Positions 26,982-36,243 are shown, counted from the stretch's first letter. The stretch: 64,000 nt of DNA from Mycobacterium sp. 852014-50255_SCH5639931 (GCF_001665605.1 NZ_LZSV01000010.1:147369-211368), one strand, 5' to 3'. Notes: generated by a model from the sequence alone, not told the origin. Translations and numbers: made by a program.

Positions 26982-28077
26982 CTTTTCGGTTGCGCCACCG
27001 GATTCCCGCTTCCAGGAACCCGTCGATGTCTCCGTCCAGGACGGCTGCCGGATTGCCGACCTCGTACTCGGTCCGCAGATCCTTGACCATCTGATACGGG
27101 TGCAGGACGTAGGAGCGCATCTGATTGCCCCACGAACTGCCGCCTTCGCCTTTCAATGCGTCCAGCTCCGCGCGTTCTTCGGAACGCTTGCGCTCCAACA
27201 ACTTTGCTTGCAGCACGCGCATCGCCGAGATCTTGTTCTGCAGTTGCGATTTTTCGTTCTGGCAAGTCACGACGATACCCGTTGGGATGTGGGTTAAACG
27301 AACCGCCGAGTCGGTGGTGTTCACGGATTGGCCGCCGGGACCGCTGGAGCGGTAAACATCCACGCGCACATCGCCTTCCGGAATGTCGATGTGGTCGGTG
27401 GTATCCACCACCGGAAGAACCTCGACTTCGGCGAACGACGTCTGACGTCGACTTTGGTTGTCAAACGGGCTGATCCGCACCAACCGGTGGGTGCCCTGCT
27501 CGACGGACAACGTCCCGTAGGCAAACGGAGCGTGCACCGCGAAGGTCGCGCTCTTGATGCCCGCCTCCTCGGCATAAGAGGTGTCGAACACTTCGACGGG
27601 GTACTTGTGCTGCTCTGCCCAGCGGATATACATCCGCATCAGCATCTCGGCCCAGTCGGCGGCGTCCACCCCGCCGGCGCCCGACCGGATGGTGACCAAG
27701 GCCTCGCGCTCGTCGTACTCCCCCGAGAGCAGGGTGCGCACCTCGGTGGCCTCTATATCGGCGCGCAGCGCCTTCCGCTCGGCGTCCGCCTCGGCGAGCG
27801 CGTCCGCCGCACCCTCCTCGGTCGCCAGCTCGTAGAGCACCGGCAGGTCGTCGAGGCGTCCCCGTAACTCCTCGATCCGCCGCAGCTCCCCTTGGGCGTG
27901 TGACAACTCACTGGTCACCCGCTGCGCACGGGCCTGGTCATCCCACAATTGCGGATCGGACGCCTCGTGTTCGAGCTTCTCGATGCGGCTGCGCAGACCG
28001 TCCACATCGAGCACCCGCTCCACCGTGGTCAGGGTGGAGTCAAGGGCGGCGATATCGGCTTGACGGTCGGGTTCCAC
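26971..28077 (-). CDS. prfB: Peptide chain release factor 2
   Basis: 368 residues. The GGQ loop ([20 protein letters not shown]) and the RF2 stop-recognition SPF motif ([11 protein letters not shown]) are present. There is no programmed frameshift: the frame is continuous. GTG 28077 ([13 protein letters not shown]) is preferred over TTG 28086 because it agrees with the M. tuberculosis protein as I recall it and stands eight bases after TAACGT, a leaderless-type -10. It ends translation at UGA and UAA. Confidence 0.93.
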   Translation of the reverse strand: MEPDRQADIAALDSTLTTVERVLDVDGLRSRIEKLEHEASDPQLWDDQARAQRVTSELSHAQGELRRIEELRGRLDDLPVLYELATEEGAADALAEADAERKALRADIEATEVRTLLSGEYDEREALVTIRSGAGGVDAADWAEMLMRMYIRWAEQHKYPVEVFDTSYAEEAGIKSATFAVHAPFAYGTLSVEQGTHRLVRISPFDNQSRRQTSFAEVEVLPVVDTTDHIDIPEGDVRVDVYRSSGPGGQSVNTTDSAVRLTHIPTGIVVTCQNEKSQLQNKISAMRVLQAKLLERKRSEERAELDALKGEGGSSWGNQMRSYVLHPYQMVKDLRTEYEVGNPAAVLDGDIDGFLEAGIRWRNRKDDD

Positions 28078-28240
28078 AGCGGACAACGTTACCGGGACCC
28101 GCCAAGCGCATCGTCTCCCGGCGAGTGCTCAGGCCACGACCAGCGGTCATGCGTTTAGCATCGAGTCACGATCATGTGCACCCCGCGCTGCGCGCCGACA
28201 GTCCCCCGCGCGCTAACCGGGCACGAATAGAAGGTCGAGT

Positions 28241-29608
28241 ATGCGCCCATACCACGTTGCAATCGTCGGCTCCGGACCGTCGGGATTCTTCGCCGCATCG
28301 TCCTTGCTGAAGGCGGCCGATGCGTCCGAGGACATCGATGTAGCCGTCGACATGCTGGAAATGCTGCCCACCCCGTGGGGGCTGGTGCGCTCCGGCGTGG
28401 CTCCCGACCACCCGAAGATCAAGTCGATCAGCAAGCAGTTCGAGAAGACCGCCGAAGATCCCCGCTTCCGGTTCTTCGGCAACGTGGTGGTCGGTGACCA
28501 CGTGCAGTCCACTGAGCTGGCCGAACGCTACGACGCCGTCGTCTATGCCGTCGGGGCGCAGTCCGACCGCGCGCTCAACATCCCCGGTGAGGACCTGCCG
28601 GGCAGTGTCGCCGCCGTCGACTTCGTCGGTTGGTACAACGCGCATCCCAACTTCGAGGAGGCGACGCCCGACCTCTCGGGCGCCCGCGCCGTGGTCGTCG
28701 GCAACGGCAATGTGGCGCTCGACGTGGCGCGCATCCTGGTCACCGATCCCGACGTGCTGGGCGTCACCGACATCGCCGATCATGCGCTTGAGTCGCTGCG
28801 GCCGTGCGGCGTCGAGGAAGTGGTGGTCCTCGGCCGGCGCGGCCCCCTGCAGACCGCCTTCACCACGCTCGAGCTGCGTGAGCTGGGAGACCTCGAAGGG
28901 GTTGACGTGATCGTCGACCCCGCCCAGCTGGAGGGCATCACCGACGAGGACGCCGCCGCGGTCGGCAAAACGGCCAAGCAGAACATCAACGTGCTCCGTG
29001 GCTATGCACAGCGCGACCCGCGCCCCGGGCACCGCCGGATCGTGCTGCGATTCATGACCTCGCCGATCGAGATCAGGGGCGAGGACAGGGTGGAACGCAT
29101 CGTGCTGGGCCGCAACGAATTGGTGACCGACGAGAACGGGCGGGTGTCTGCCAAGGACACCGGCGAGCGCGAGGAGCTGCCGGTTCAGCTGGTGGTGCGG
29201 TCGGTCGGCTACCGCGGTGTGCCGACCCCGGGGCTGCCGTTCGACGAGAAGAGCGCGACGATCCCCAATACCGCGGGCCGGGTGGAGGGCAGCCGCAACG
29301 AATATGTCGTCGGTTGGATCAAGCGCGGGCCGACCGGTGTCATCGGCACGAATAAAAAGGATTCCCAGGACACCGTCGACACCCTGCTCGCCGATCTGGA
29401 CCGCGCGAAAGAAGGAGGTCTGGCCGAGTTCCCCGAGGACCACGCCGGCAAGCTGGCCGAGTGGCTCGCCTCACGCCAGCCCAAGCTGGTGACCTCGGCG
29501 CACTGGGAGATCATCGACCGCCATGAGCGTTCGGCCGGCGAGCCGCATGGGCGCCCCCGCGTCAAGCTGCCCAACCTGGCCGAGATGCTGCGGATCAGCC
29601 ACGGTTGA
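28241..29608 (+). CDS. fprA: NADPH-ferredoxin reductase FprA
   Basis: 455 residues. FAD-binding GSGPSGFFAA begins at residue 10, the NADP site GNGNVALDVARIL lies at about 155-167, and TPWGLVRSGVAPDH and GWIKRGPTGVIGTNKKD are adrenodoxin-reductase-type signatures. It passes electrons from NADPH to ferredoxins, for example for P450s. Divergent from prfB. Its stop is directly adjacent to the stop of the convergent haemoglobin gene. Confidence 0.95.
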   Translation: MRPYHVAIVGSGPSGFFAASSLLKAADASEDIDVAVDMLEMLPTPWGLVRSGVAPDHPKIKSISKQFEKTAEDPRFRFFGNVVVGDHVQSTELAERYDAVVYAVGAQSDRALNIPGEDLPGSVAAVDFVGWYNAHPNFEEATPDLSGARAVVVGNGNVALDVARILVTDPDVLGVTDIADHALESLRPCGVEEVVVLGRRGPLQTAFTTLELRELGDLEGVDVIVDPAQLEGITDEDAAAVGKTAKQNINVLRGYAQRDPRPGHRRIVLRFMTSPIEIRGEDRVERIVLGRNELVTDENGRVSAKDTGEREELPVQLVVRSVGYRGVPTPGLPFDEKSATIPNTAGRVEGSRNEYVVGWIKRGPTGVIGTNKKDSQDTVDTLLADLDRAKEGGLAEFPEDHAGKLAEWLASRQPKLVTSAHWEIIDRHERSAGEPHGRPRVKLPNLAEMLRISHG

Positions 29609-30025
29609 TCAGGAGGCGACGGTGGCGAGCAGCTCCGGCACATCGAGTCCGGTCAGCCGGCGGTGCATGGCCCAGGCAATCCTGGCGGCCTGAACCTTCG
29701 CCCGGTCCGCGGCCGGTCCGCCGTACATGTCGTCGACTGTGTCGTGCCAGATGGTGAGCCACCGCAGGAAGTGGCGGTTGGACAGCGGGGTCCGCCGGTG
29801 AATGTCCCGGTGCGCCTGCAGCGCACTACCGCGGTAGCGTCCCGCGCGAAAGAGCACCGTCTCCCAGAACTCACACATTGTCGGAATGTGTGAGTCCAAC
29901 CCGACGGCGCGCAATTCGGCTAACGGCTCCGCCAAAACCTCGTCGTTCAGCGCCCTTCCATAAAAGCGGCGCAGCAACGCCTCCACGTCGGCGCGGTCGA
30001 TCAGATCCGCCCTCATTTCAGCCAT
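29609..30025 (-). CDS. Group III truncated haemoglobin
   Basis: 138 residues. RADLIDRADVEALLRRFYGRALND (B helix with Tyr22) and NRHFLRWL with the probable proximal His85 fit group III (TrHbP) globins, not the GlbN or GlbO groups. GTG 30031 and ATG 30025 are possible starts; AGGG seven bases before 30025 favours the latter. It is 18 bp downstream of the USP gene on the same strand, so the two form an operon. A role in binding or dioxygenating NO beside the divergent NO reductase is an inference. Confidence 0.82.
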   Translation of the reverse strand: MAEMRADLIDRADVEALLRRFYGRALNDEVLAEPLAELRAVGLDSHIPTMCEFWETVLFRAGRYRGSALQAHRDIHRRTPLSNRHFLRWLTIWHDTVDDMYGGPAADRAKVQAARIAWAMHRRLTGLDVPELLATVAS

Positions 30026-30043
30026 CGCCACACCCTGGGTTCG

Positions 30044-30841
30044 TCACAGGTTGCTGCACCGGATCGCCAGCACGGAATGCGCCGCGTTGCAGGCCTGCTC
30101 AGCGGTATGACAGTCGGTGACCAGCAACTGGCCCGCTTCGGGGTGGGCGCGGATGTACTGCTCCACACAGCCGCGCACGATCGCGGACTCCACCCGGACG
30201 TCGGGATACAGCCGCGTCCATCGCGCGAGCCGTCGACTCAATTGCGCTTGCGCCGAACGCGTTCCGTCGCCGGAATCGTGCGCTTCCTCACCCTGGCATA
30301 CCCAGAGCGCGCGCAGTGTGGCCCCGCGCAGCCTCGCCTCTTCGAACGCGTGCGGCAGCACCATGCCGTTGCCGGCATCGACAACGACGCTGCCGACCTT
30401 CGGGGTTGCCGAAGGCCTCGCCGGCTGATGGATCACGGCCACCGGGCACTGGGCCGAGCGGGCCAAGGAGGTTGCGACGGAGGTTTCGCCATGACAGGCA
30501 TGGTTGAGTCCAATCGAGCCGATACACATCATGGCCGCCGACCTCGACTCCTCGGCCAGCTTGGTCAGCGGCCTCCCGCAAACAATCTCGGTTTCGACTT
30601 TGACGGGAACGCCGGTGGCGTCGACGGACCGATGGGCGTCGGCCAAAGCCGTCCGCGCGGCGGCGAGGCGCTTCTCGCAGGCCTGTGCGGTGGTGGCCTC
30701 CTGCGGATCGACGACAAAGACCAACCGCATCGGGATGTCCCGACTGGCCGCCTCATCGACCGCCCACAGAGCCGCCTGCCTCGCCGCCCTCGACCCGTCC
30801 ACCCCTACGACGATTGCCGGACCCGGATAGCTATTGCTCAT
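30044..30841 (-). CDS. Universal stress protein, Rv3134c type
   Basis: 265 residues, two UspA-like halves: AIVVGVDGSRAARQAALWAVDEAASRD at the start and a degenerate second half without the GxxGS ATP loop. CGRPLTKLAEESRSAAMMCIGSIGL and LSRRLARWTRLYPDVRVE are, from memory, very like M. tuberculosis Rv3134c, the first gene of the Rv3134c-devR-devS operon. Here a truncated haemoglobin follows instead of devR. AGGAG stands seven bases before ATG 30841. Confidence 0.85.
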   Translation of the reverse strand: MSNSYPGPAIVVGVDGSRAARQAALWAVDEAASRDIPMRLVFVVDPQEATTAQACEKRLAAARTALADAHRSVDATGVPVKVETEIVCGRPLTKLAEESRSAAMMCIGSIGLNHACHGETSVATSLARSAQCPVAVIHQPARPSATPKVGSVVVDAGNGMVLPHAFEEARLRGATLRALWVCQGEEAHDSGDGTRSAQAQLSRRLARWTRLYPDVRVESAIVRGCVEQYIRAHPEAGQLLVTDCHTAEQACNAAHSVLAIRCSNL

Positions 30842-30921
30842 CGCGGTCTCCTCTGCTGAGCTGTACGCGGGGAACCTTCACGTTGCTCAGCCATGACGGT
30901 ATGACCGGGAATGCCTCTGTC

Positions 30922-30962
30922 CCAGGGGCATTGGTCCCGAAATCGAGGCCATTGGCCCCTAG
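30922..30962. promoter_or_regulatory. Two DosR-like boxes in divergent USP/norB promoter
   Basis: Box 1, CCAGGGGCATTGGTCCCGAA (30922-30941), matches the DosR consensus well in both halves (GGG..C.TTgGTCCCGAA). Box 2 (30943-30962, around GGCCATTGGCCCC) is weaker. They lie 81-121 bp before the USP start and 75-115 bp before the norB start, so one regulator could drive both directions. Confidence 0.55.
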
Positions 30963-31036
30963 GGACCGGCGAAGGCGATGTTGGCTTTCCCACAGCACGA
31001 CAACCGAATACAAGCTTGACGACGGGAGACTCGCAG

Positions 31037-33361
31037 ATGGCCGCTCAACAGACCGCTCGACAAGCATCCTCGCAGCCCCTGGTAGGCAAAGGCTGGATTC
31101 AGGGCGTCGCCCTGGTGATGATCTTCGGCTTCCTGGTCATGGGCATCCTGGCCTACCGCACGTACTCGGCGTCGATGCCAATGCCGGACAAGGTCGTCAA
31201 CGAGTCGGGCCAGCTGCTGTTCACCGGCGACGACATCACTCGCGGGCAGGAGCTCTACCAGACGCGCGGCCTCATGGAATACGGCTCGGTGCTGGGGCAT
31301 GGCGCGTACCTGGGACCCGACTACACCGCGGAATACCTGCGGATGGCGACGCAGGACGTCGGCGATCAGCTGCGGGCGCAGGGGGTGGCCGATCCGCGTG
31401 ACCGGGTGGTCACCGAATTCCGCACCAACCGCTACAACGGCACCACCAAGACGTTGGTGTTCACCGACCGGCAGGCCGCGGCGTTCGACCACATTCAGCG
31501 TCACTACGCCGCCTTCTTCGGCGAGAACTCGACCAGATACGGGCTGCTGCCCCAGATGATCACCGACAAGGCGCAGATCCACGACCTGACCGCGTTCTTC
31601 GCGTGGACGGCCTGGGCGGGCGCGGCCGAGCGCCCCGGCCACAAGTACAGCTACACCAACAACTGGCCGGCCGAATCACGCGTCGACAACGGGCCCACCG
31701 CGCCGGTGATCGTGTGGTCGGCGCTGTCGCTGATTGCGTTGCTGGGCGGCATCGGCGTCATGTTCGCGGTCTACGGGCGCTGGAGCCAGAAGGTCGGCTG
31801 GCACGGTGCGGAGTCGTCCACGCTTTCCTTCCACCAGCCTGGCGAGGTGAGCCTGACGCCCGCGCAGCGGGCCACGATCTGGTTCTTCGCGGTCGTGTCG
31901 GTGTTGTTCCTGGCGCAGACGCTGCTGGGCGCGGCGGCCGAGCATTACCGGGCCGACTTGTCGAACTTTTTCGGGCTGGATCTGGCCCGGGTGCTGCCGT
32001 ACAACCTGGCCCGCACCTGGCATGTGCAACTGTCGCTGTTCTGGACCGCGGCGGCTTTCCTGGCCGGTGGCATCTTCCTGGTGCCGTTCATCGCCCGCCG
32101 CGAGCCGCGCCGTCAGGGCTTGCTGGCCTACGTGTTGCTGGGCGCGGTCGCGGTGGTGGTGTTCGGATCGCTAATCTGCGAGGCACTCTCCATCTACGGA
32201 GTGATCCCGCATGGGCTGCTGTCCCAGCAGTGGGAGTATCTCGACCTGCCGCGGCTGTTTCAGATCTTGCTGATCATCGGCCTGTTCGTGTGGATTGCGA
32301 TCATCTTCCGGGGCATGCGTGCCCGGCTCAAAGGCGAATCGAAGATGAACATGCCGTGGTTGTTCTTCTTCTCCGGGCTGGCGATCCCGGCGTTCTACAC
32401 CGTCGGGCTGTTGGCCAGCAGCGGCACGCATTACACCGTCGCCGAGTTCTGGCGGTTCTGGGTGGTGCACCTGTGGGTCGAGGACTTCCTCGAGCTGTTC
32501 ACCACGGTGATGGTGGCCTACATGTTCGTGTTGCTCGGCGTGGTGCGCGAGCGGATCGCGCTGGGCGTGATCTTCCTTGACGTCATCCTGTACTCCGCCG
32601 GCGGGGTCATCGGCACCATGCACCACCTGTACTTCTCGGGCACCCCGGTGGAACACATGGCGCTGGGCGCGTTCTTCTCGGCGGCCGAGGTCATTCCGTT
32701 GACCTTCCTTACCGTCGAGGCGTGGGCATTCCTGCAGCTGGGTTCGCGGCAGCAGTCCGGCGACGCCAAGCCCTTCCCGCATCGCTGGGCGGTCATGTTT
32801 CTGGTCGCCGTCGGATTCTGGAACTTCCTGGGGGCCGGCATCTTTGGCTTCCTGATCAACCTGCCGATCGTGTCCTACTACCAGATCGGCACCGCACTGA
32901 CCGCCAACCATGCCCACGGCGCGATGATGGGGGTCTACGGCATGCTCGCCGTCGGCCTGGCCATGTTCGCGTTCCGCTACGTGATCCCGGCCGACAAGTG
33001 GCCGGAGAAGCTGGCGCGAACCTCGTTCTGGTGCATGAACATTGGTCTCGCGTGGATGGTGTTCGTGACTCTGCTGCCGCTGGGCGTCCTGCAGCTCTAC
33101 CACTCGGTCAACGACGGCTACTTCGAGGCACGCTCCCTCGGCTACATCACCAGGCCCGGCAACGCCGTCCTGGAATGGCTCCGGCTGCCCGGCGACGTCA
33201 TCCTGATCGTCGGCGGCGTGCTGCCGTTCGTCTGGATCGCATGGACCGCCTTGCGGAATTTCCGGACGGGTTCAACGGTGCAGGAGTTGCCCGAACATCC
33301 GCTGTATGTCGAAGTCCCGACCCAGCCGGAGACCGGTGCCGCGGTGTCGGCGAAGGACTGA
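31037..33361 (+). CDS. norB: Nitric oxide reductase, single-subunit quinol type
   Basis: 774 residues. After one N-terminal helix (20-40) comes a periplasmic NorC-like part without CxxCH, so electrons should come from quinol rather than cytochrome c. About 13 helices follow. Haem and FeB ligands are visible: His329 (TWHVQL), His478 (VVHLWVEDF), His529-His530 (TMHH) and His625/His627 (NHAHGAMMG). It reduces NO to N2O in the membrane. ATG 31037 has GGGAG upstream; the frame is open to 30911 but that lies over the DosR-like boxes. M. tuberculosis lacks this enzyme. Confidence 0.92.
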   Translation: MAAQQTARQASSQPLVGKGWIQGVALVMIFGFLVMGILAYRTYSASMPMPDKVVNESGQLLFTGDDITRGQELYQTRGLMEYGSVLGHGAYLGPDYTAEYLRMATQDVGDQLRAQGVADPRDRVVTEFRTNRYNGTTKTLVFTDRQAAAFDHIQRHYAAFFGENSTRYGLLPQMITDKAQIHDLTAFFAWTAWAGAAERPGHKYSYTNNWPAESRVDNGPTAPVIVWSALSLIALLGGIGVMFAVYGRWSQKVGWHGAESSTLSFHQPGEVSLTPAQRATIWFFAVVSVLFLAQTLLGAAAEHYRADLSNFFGLDLARVLPYNLARTWHVQLSLFWTAAAFLAGGIFLVPFIARREPRRQGLLAYVLLGAVAVVVFGSLICEALSIYGVIPHGLLSQQWEYLDLPRLFQILLIIGLFVWIAIIFRGMRARLKGESKMNMPWLFFFSGLAIPAFYTVGLLASSGTHYTVAEFWRFWVVHLWVEDFLELFTTVMVAYMFVLLGVVRERIALGVIFLDVILYSAGGVIGTMHHLYFSGTPVEHMALGAFFSAAEVIPLTFLTVEAWAFLQLGSRQQSGDAKPFPHRWAVMFLVAVGFWNFLGAGIFGFLINLPIVSYYQIGTALTANHAHGAMMGVYGMLAVGLAMFAFRYVIPADKWPEKLARTSFWCMNIGLAWMVFVTLLPLGVLQLYHSVNDGYFEARSLGYITRPGNAVLEWLRLPGDVILIVGGVLPFVWIAWTALRNFRTGSTVQELPEHPLYVEVPTQPETGAAVSAKD

Positions 33362-33364
33362 CCG

Positions 33365-33991
33365 GTGACTCAGCCGGCTGCCTCCGTATGGCTGATCGCC
33401 GGGTATTCCCTTGCCCTACTGGCCATCGGGTGGAGTTTCGACTCGATGGCCCGACGGGCGTCGGCGCGCGCGGCCCGTTGGCGCACAGGCCAATTCACCT
33501 ACCGGCCCGACCATGACGCCTGGGTGTGTCCACAGGACCACTGGCTGTGGCCGACTTCGTTCGATCCGCGGCACCGGGTCATGCGATATCGCGCCCAACC
33601 GGTGGTGTGCAACAGCTGTCCCGTCAAATCCAGCTGTACGACGTCCGATCACGGCCGGGAGATCAGCCGCGAGGTGGACCCGTGGCCGCACTCGGATGCT
33701 GGGCGGTTCCACCGCGGGATCGCCTGCTGCGTGGCCGCCTTCGGAATCGTGTTGCCGCTGGCCATGTTGGTCGCCAACCACTCGGGTGCCGACGTGTTGG
33801 TCTTGACCGGCACCATCGGGGTTGTCGCACTGCTCGGCCTGCCGCTGGTCCGCCACTTGTGGAACACCCCGTCCAATGCGCCGGAGCACCTTCCGCACCG
33901 CACCGCGTTCGAGGACCAGGCGGCCGCCGCGATAGACAGGTATTCCACTCGCTGGGGCGGCTGGGAAAGCAAGGAGGGCAAGCCAACATGA
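33365..33991 (+). CDS. Membrane protein with IS1182-transposase-type cysteine ribbon
   Basis: 208 residues, GTG start 3 bp after the norB stop. One helix (8-24) precedes a soluble insert with Cys55, Cys82, Cys85 and Cys91 arranged as YRPDHDAWVCP ... YRAQPVVCNSCPVKSSCTTSDHGREISR. That order and spacing is the C-terminal cysteine motif of IS1182-like DDE transposases. Two more helices (about 118-137 and 142-162) and a soluble tail follow. No transposase catalytic domain is present. It probably binds metal (inference). Placement between norB and the slipin suggests a role in the NO reductase system. Confidence 0.75.
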   Translation: MTQPAASVWLIAGYSLALLAIGWSFDSMARRASARAARWRTGQFTYRPDHDAWVCPQDHWLWPTSFDPRHRVMRYRAQPVVCNSCPVKSSCTTSDHGREISREVDPWPHSDAGRFHRGIACCVAAFGIVLPLAMLVANHSGADVLVLTGTIGVVALLGLPLVRHLWNTPSNAPEHLPHRTAFEDQAAAAIDRYSTRWGGWESKEGKPT

Positions 33992-34782
33992 CCACCGTTG
34001 TGATCGTCGTTGTCGCCGGGATTGTCGCGCTTGCCGTGCTCGCGAGGTGGTCGCTGGCCGTGCTGCGCGAGTACGAACGCGGAGTCGTCTTCCGGATGGG
34101 GCATGTGCGCCCGCTCTACGGTGCCGGGCTTCGTCTCCTTATCCCCTTTCTGGACAAGATGATCCGCGTCGACCAGCGGTTGGTGACGCTGACCATTCCC
34201 CCTCAGGAGGTGATCACCCGCGACAACGTGCCGGCCCGAGTCAACGCCGTCGTCATGTTCCAGGTGATGGAGCCGCTGAAAGCGATTCTGGCGGTGGAGA
34301 ACTACGCGGTGGCCACCTCCCAGATCGCCCAGACCACGCTGCGGTCGCTGCTCGGCCGCGCCGACTTGGACACCCTGCTGGCACACCGGGAGGACCTCAA
34401 CAGCGATCTGCGCACGATCATCGAAAAGCAGACCGAGCCCTGGGGTGTGCAGGTCCGCGTCGTGGAGATCAAAGACGTCGAGATTCCCGAGTCGATGCAG
34501 CGGGCGATGGCCCGCGAGGCCGAGGCCGAACGGGAACGCCGCGCGAAAGTCATCAACGCCCGCGGGGAACTGCAGGCCTCCGAGGAGTTGCGTGAAGCGG
34601 CGGAGACACTCTCGAAGAGCCCCGCCTCGCTGCAATTGCGTTATCTGCAAACGCTGTTGGAATTGGGCGCGGACCAGAATTCGACCGTCGTCTTCCCGCT
34701 GCCGGTGGACATCATCACGCCGTTCTTGCGGCATCCGGAGGCACTGCAGGGCATCGTCGACAACTTCAACAATCGGCGGTGA
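33988..34782 (+). CDS. Slipin/stomatin-like SPFH protein
   Basis: 264 residues. A single N-terminal helix (3-22) is followed by an SPFH/band 7 domain (EYERGVVFRMGHVRPLYGAGLRLLIPFLD ... IKDVEIPESMQRAMAREAEAERERRAKVINARGE) and a helical C-terminus. Slipins form oligomeric rings that organise membrane protein complexes. ATGA overlaps the previous stop and AGGAGGGC stands 10 bases upstream, so it is co-expressed with norB. No NfeD partner gene is adjacent. Confidence 0.88.
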   Translation: MTTVVIVVVAGIVALAVLARWSLAVLREYERGVVFRMGHVRPLYGAGLRLLIPFLDKMIRVDQRLVTLTIPPQEVITRDNVPARVNAVVMFQVMEPLKAILAVENYAVATSQIAQTTLRSLLGRADLDTLLAHREDLNSDLRTIIEKQTEPWGVQVRVVEIKDVEIPESMQRAMAREAEAERERRAKVINARGELQASEELREAAETLSKSPASLQLRYLQTLLELGADQNSTVVFPLPVDIITPFLRHPEALQGIVDNFNNRR

Positions 34783-34909
34783 ATCCCGCCGCCGCGGCGA
34801 TTCCCTGAAGCGCGCCCCGGAAATCAGCGCGAACGCTATACCCGGGGCATGCGCATCGCCGGTTTCAGCAGGCACCCCGACCAGCGGCCATCTCACACGC
34901 ACCGCGCAC

Positions 34910-35062
34910 ATGCTCCGCCCGGGCGACGAGTTGACCGGATCGCGAACCGGCGTGCCCGGCATGCCCGGCCTCCCAGCGGGCACCGTGTGGCGGGCCTCGG
35001 GAGTCGTCCCGCGCTACGGGGTCCGCATCACGGTGATGGCGCGGCCGCCCGCCGCCGGCTGA
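34910..35062 (+). CDS. Possible small beta-barrel-like protein, 50 residues
   Basis: The frame from ATG 34910 reads MLRPGDELTGSRTGVPGMPG then LPAGTVWRASGVVPRYGVRITV, a composition like small SH3-type barrels. No ribosome site is seen and the frame is also open upstream. Offered as a low-confidence gene; the rest of 34783-35067 shows nothing else. Confidence 0.3.
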   Translation: MLRPGDELTGSRTGVPGMPGLPAGTVWRASGVVPRYGVRITVMARPPAAG

Positions 35063-35067
35063 CGCCG

Positions 35068-35397
35068 CTACACCGGGGGCGGCTCGGGCGGGGCCAACCT
35101 CCAGTTGTCCGGATTCTTCGGCGAGTACACCACCGGAAGCAACTGGCCCATGGTCGGCCATTGGTCGACGTCGACGGCCATGCGCTGATACACCGCGTGC
35201 TCGCTGACGGTGGGCCCGTTGATTACACCGGCGATGGTGACGAACTGTTCACCGGTGGCCTGCGGGCGCGGACTCACGCCGGTGACCAGCAACGTACCGT
35301 TCAGCACCTCGCCGCGGGGGCCGCGTGGCAGGAAGCGCTGGGCAAGAGCAACCGCCAAGACGGCGACCAACAGGAACAGCACACCGAATTCCCACAC
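35068..35397 (-). CDS. Single-pass membrane protein, hypothetical
   Basis: 109 residues from GTG 35397 (MWEFGVLFLLVAVLAVALAQRFLPRG): one N-terminal helix, then an extracytoplasmic domain of about 80 residues with GTLLVTGVSPRP, GEQFVTIAGVINGPTVSEHAVY and VVYSPKNPDNWRL, resembling a small beta-rich fold. It is divergent from hisN with 33 bp between the starts. Family not recognised. Confidence 0.65.
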   Translation of the reverse strand: MWEFGVLFLLVAVLAVALAQRFLPRGPRGEVLNGTLLVTGVSPRPQATGEQFVTIAGVINGPTVSEHAVYQRMAVDVDQWPTMGQLLPVVYSPKNPDNWRLAPPEPPPV

Positions 35398-35430
35398 GTC
35401 GCCATGGTAGGGCCGTGATAGGACTGCGTC

Positions 35431-36219
35431 ATGAGCCGGGACGATCTGACGTTGGCGCTGACGCTGGCCGACCGCGCCGACGCGCTGACGTCGGCGCGGT
35501 TCGGGGCACTCGACCTGCGCGTTGACACCAAGCCGGACCTGACCCCGGTCACCGACGCCGATCGCGCGGTGGAGACCGAGCTGCGCGAGGCGCTGGGCCG
35601 CGAGCGGCCGCACGACAGCATCGTCGGCGAGGAGTTCGGCGGAACGACCACTTTCACCGGACGCCAGTGGATCATCGACCCCATCGACGGCACCAAGAAC
35701 TTCGTGCGCGGCGTGCCGGTCTGGGCCAGTCTCATCGCGCTGCTCGAAGACGGTGTGCCCACGGTCGGCGTCGTCAGCGCCCCCGCTCTGCAGCGTCGGT
35801 GGTGGGCGGCGGGCGGCGAGGGCGCCTTCGTCGCGGTCGACGGCGCCTCGCCGCGCCGGCTCTCGGTTTCCTCTGTGACACAACTCGATTCGGCCAGCCT
35901 GTCGTTTTCCAGCCTGTCCGGCTGGGCGCAGCGCGGCCTACGAGAACGCTTCATCTCGCTGACCGACGCCGTGTGGCGGGTGCGCGCCTTCGGCGACTTT
36001 CTCTCCTATTGCCTGGTGGCCGAGGGGGCGATCGACATCGCCACCGAACCCGAGGTGTCCGTTTGGGACCTCGCGGCCCTCGACATCCTGGTGCGCGAGG
36101 CGGGCGGGACGTTCACCGGCCTGGACGGCGTCGCGGGACCGCACCGCGGCAGCGCGGTGGCGACCAACGGGCCGCTGCACGCACTCGTGCTTCGCGGCCT
36201 CGATGCCGGCGGTCTGTGA
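35431..36219 (+). CDS. hisN: Histidinol-phosphatase, IMPase family
   Basis: 262 residues. Metal site residues are in VGEEFG (Glu67/68), [11 protein letters not shown] (Asp83, Asp86) and [12 protein letters not shown]. Sequence and position correspond to Rv3137, the inositol-monophosphatase-fold enzyme that dephosphorylates L-histidinol phosphate in histidine synthesis. It is cytosolic. The fadE24 operon begins shortly after it behind its own operator. Confidence 0.87.
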   Translation: MSRDDLTLALTLADRADALTSARFGALDLRVDTKPDLTPVTDADRAVETELREALGRERPHDSIVGEEFGGTTTFTGRQWIIDPIDGTKNFVRGVPVWASLIALLEDGVPTVGVVSAPALQRRWWAAGGEGAFVAVDGASPRRLSVSSVTQLDSASLSFSSLSGWAQRGLRERFISLTDAVWRVRAFGDFLSYCLVAEGAIDIATEPEVSVWDLAALDILVREAGGTFTGLDGVAGPHRGSAVATNGPLHALVLRGLDAGGL

Positions 36220-36243
36220 ATTAGTTAACAACTGTTCTCTGTG

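Noticed and set aside
26971..28077. Programmed +1 frameshift in prfB
   Set aside because: The frame is continuous from start to stop, with no early in-frame UGA.
30906..30925. Third DosR box at GGGAATGCCTCTGTCCC
   Set aside because: The half-sites are three bases too far apart for the consensus spacing.
33365..33991. Insertion sequence remnant at the cysteine ribbon
   Set aside because: The gene is intact, flanked by coupled genes, has membrane helices on both sides and no inverted repeats or DDE domain.
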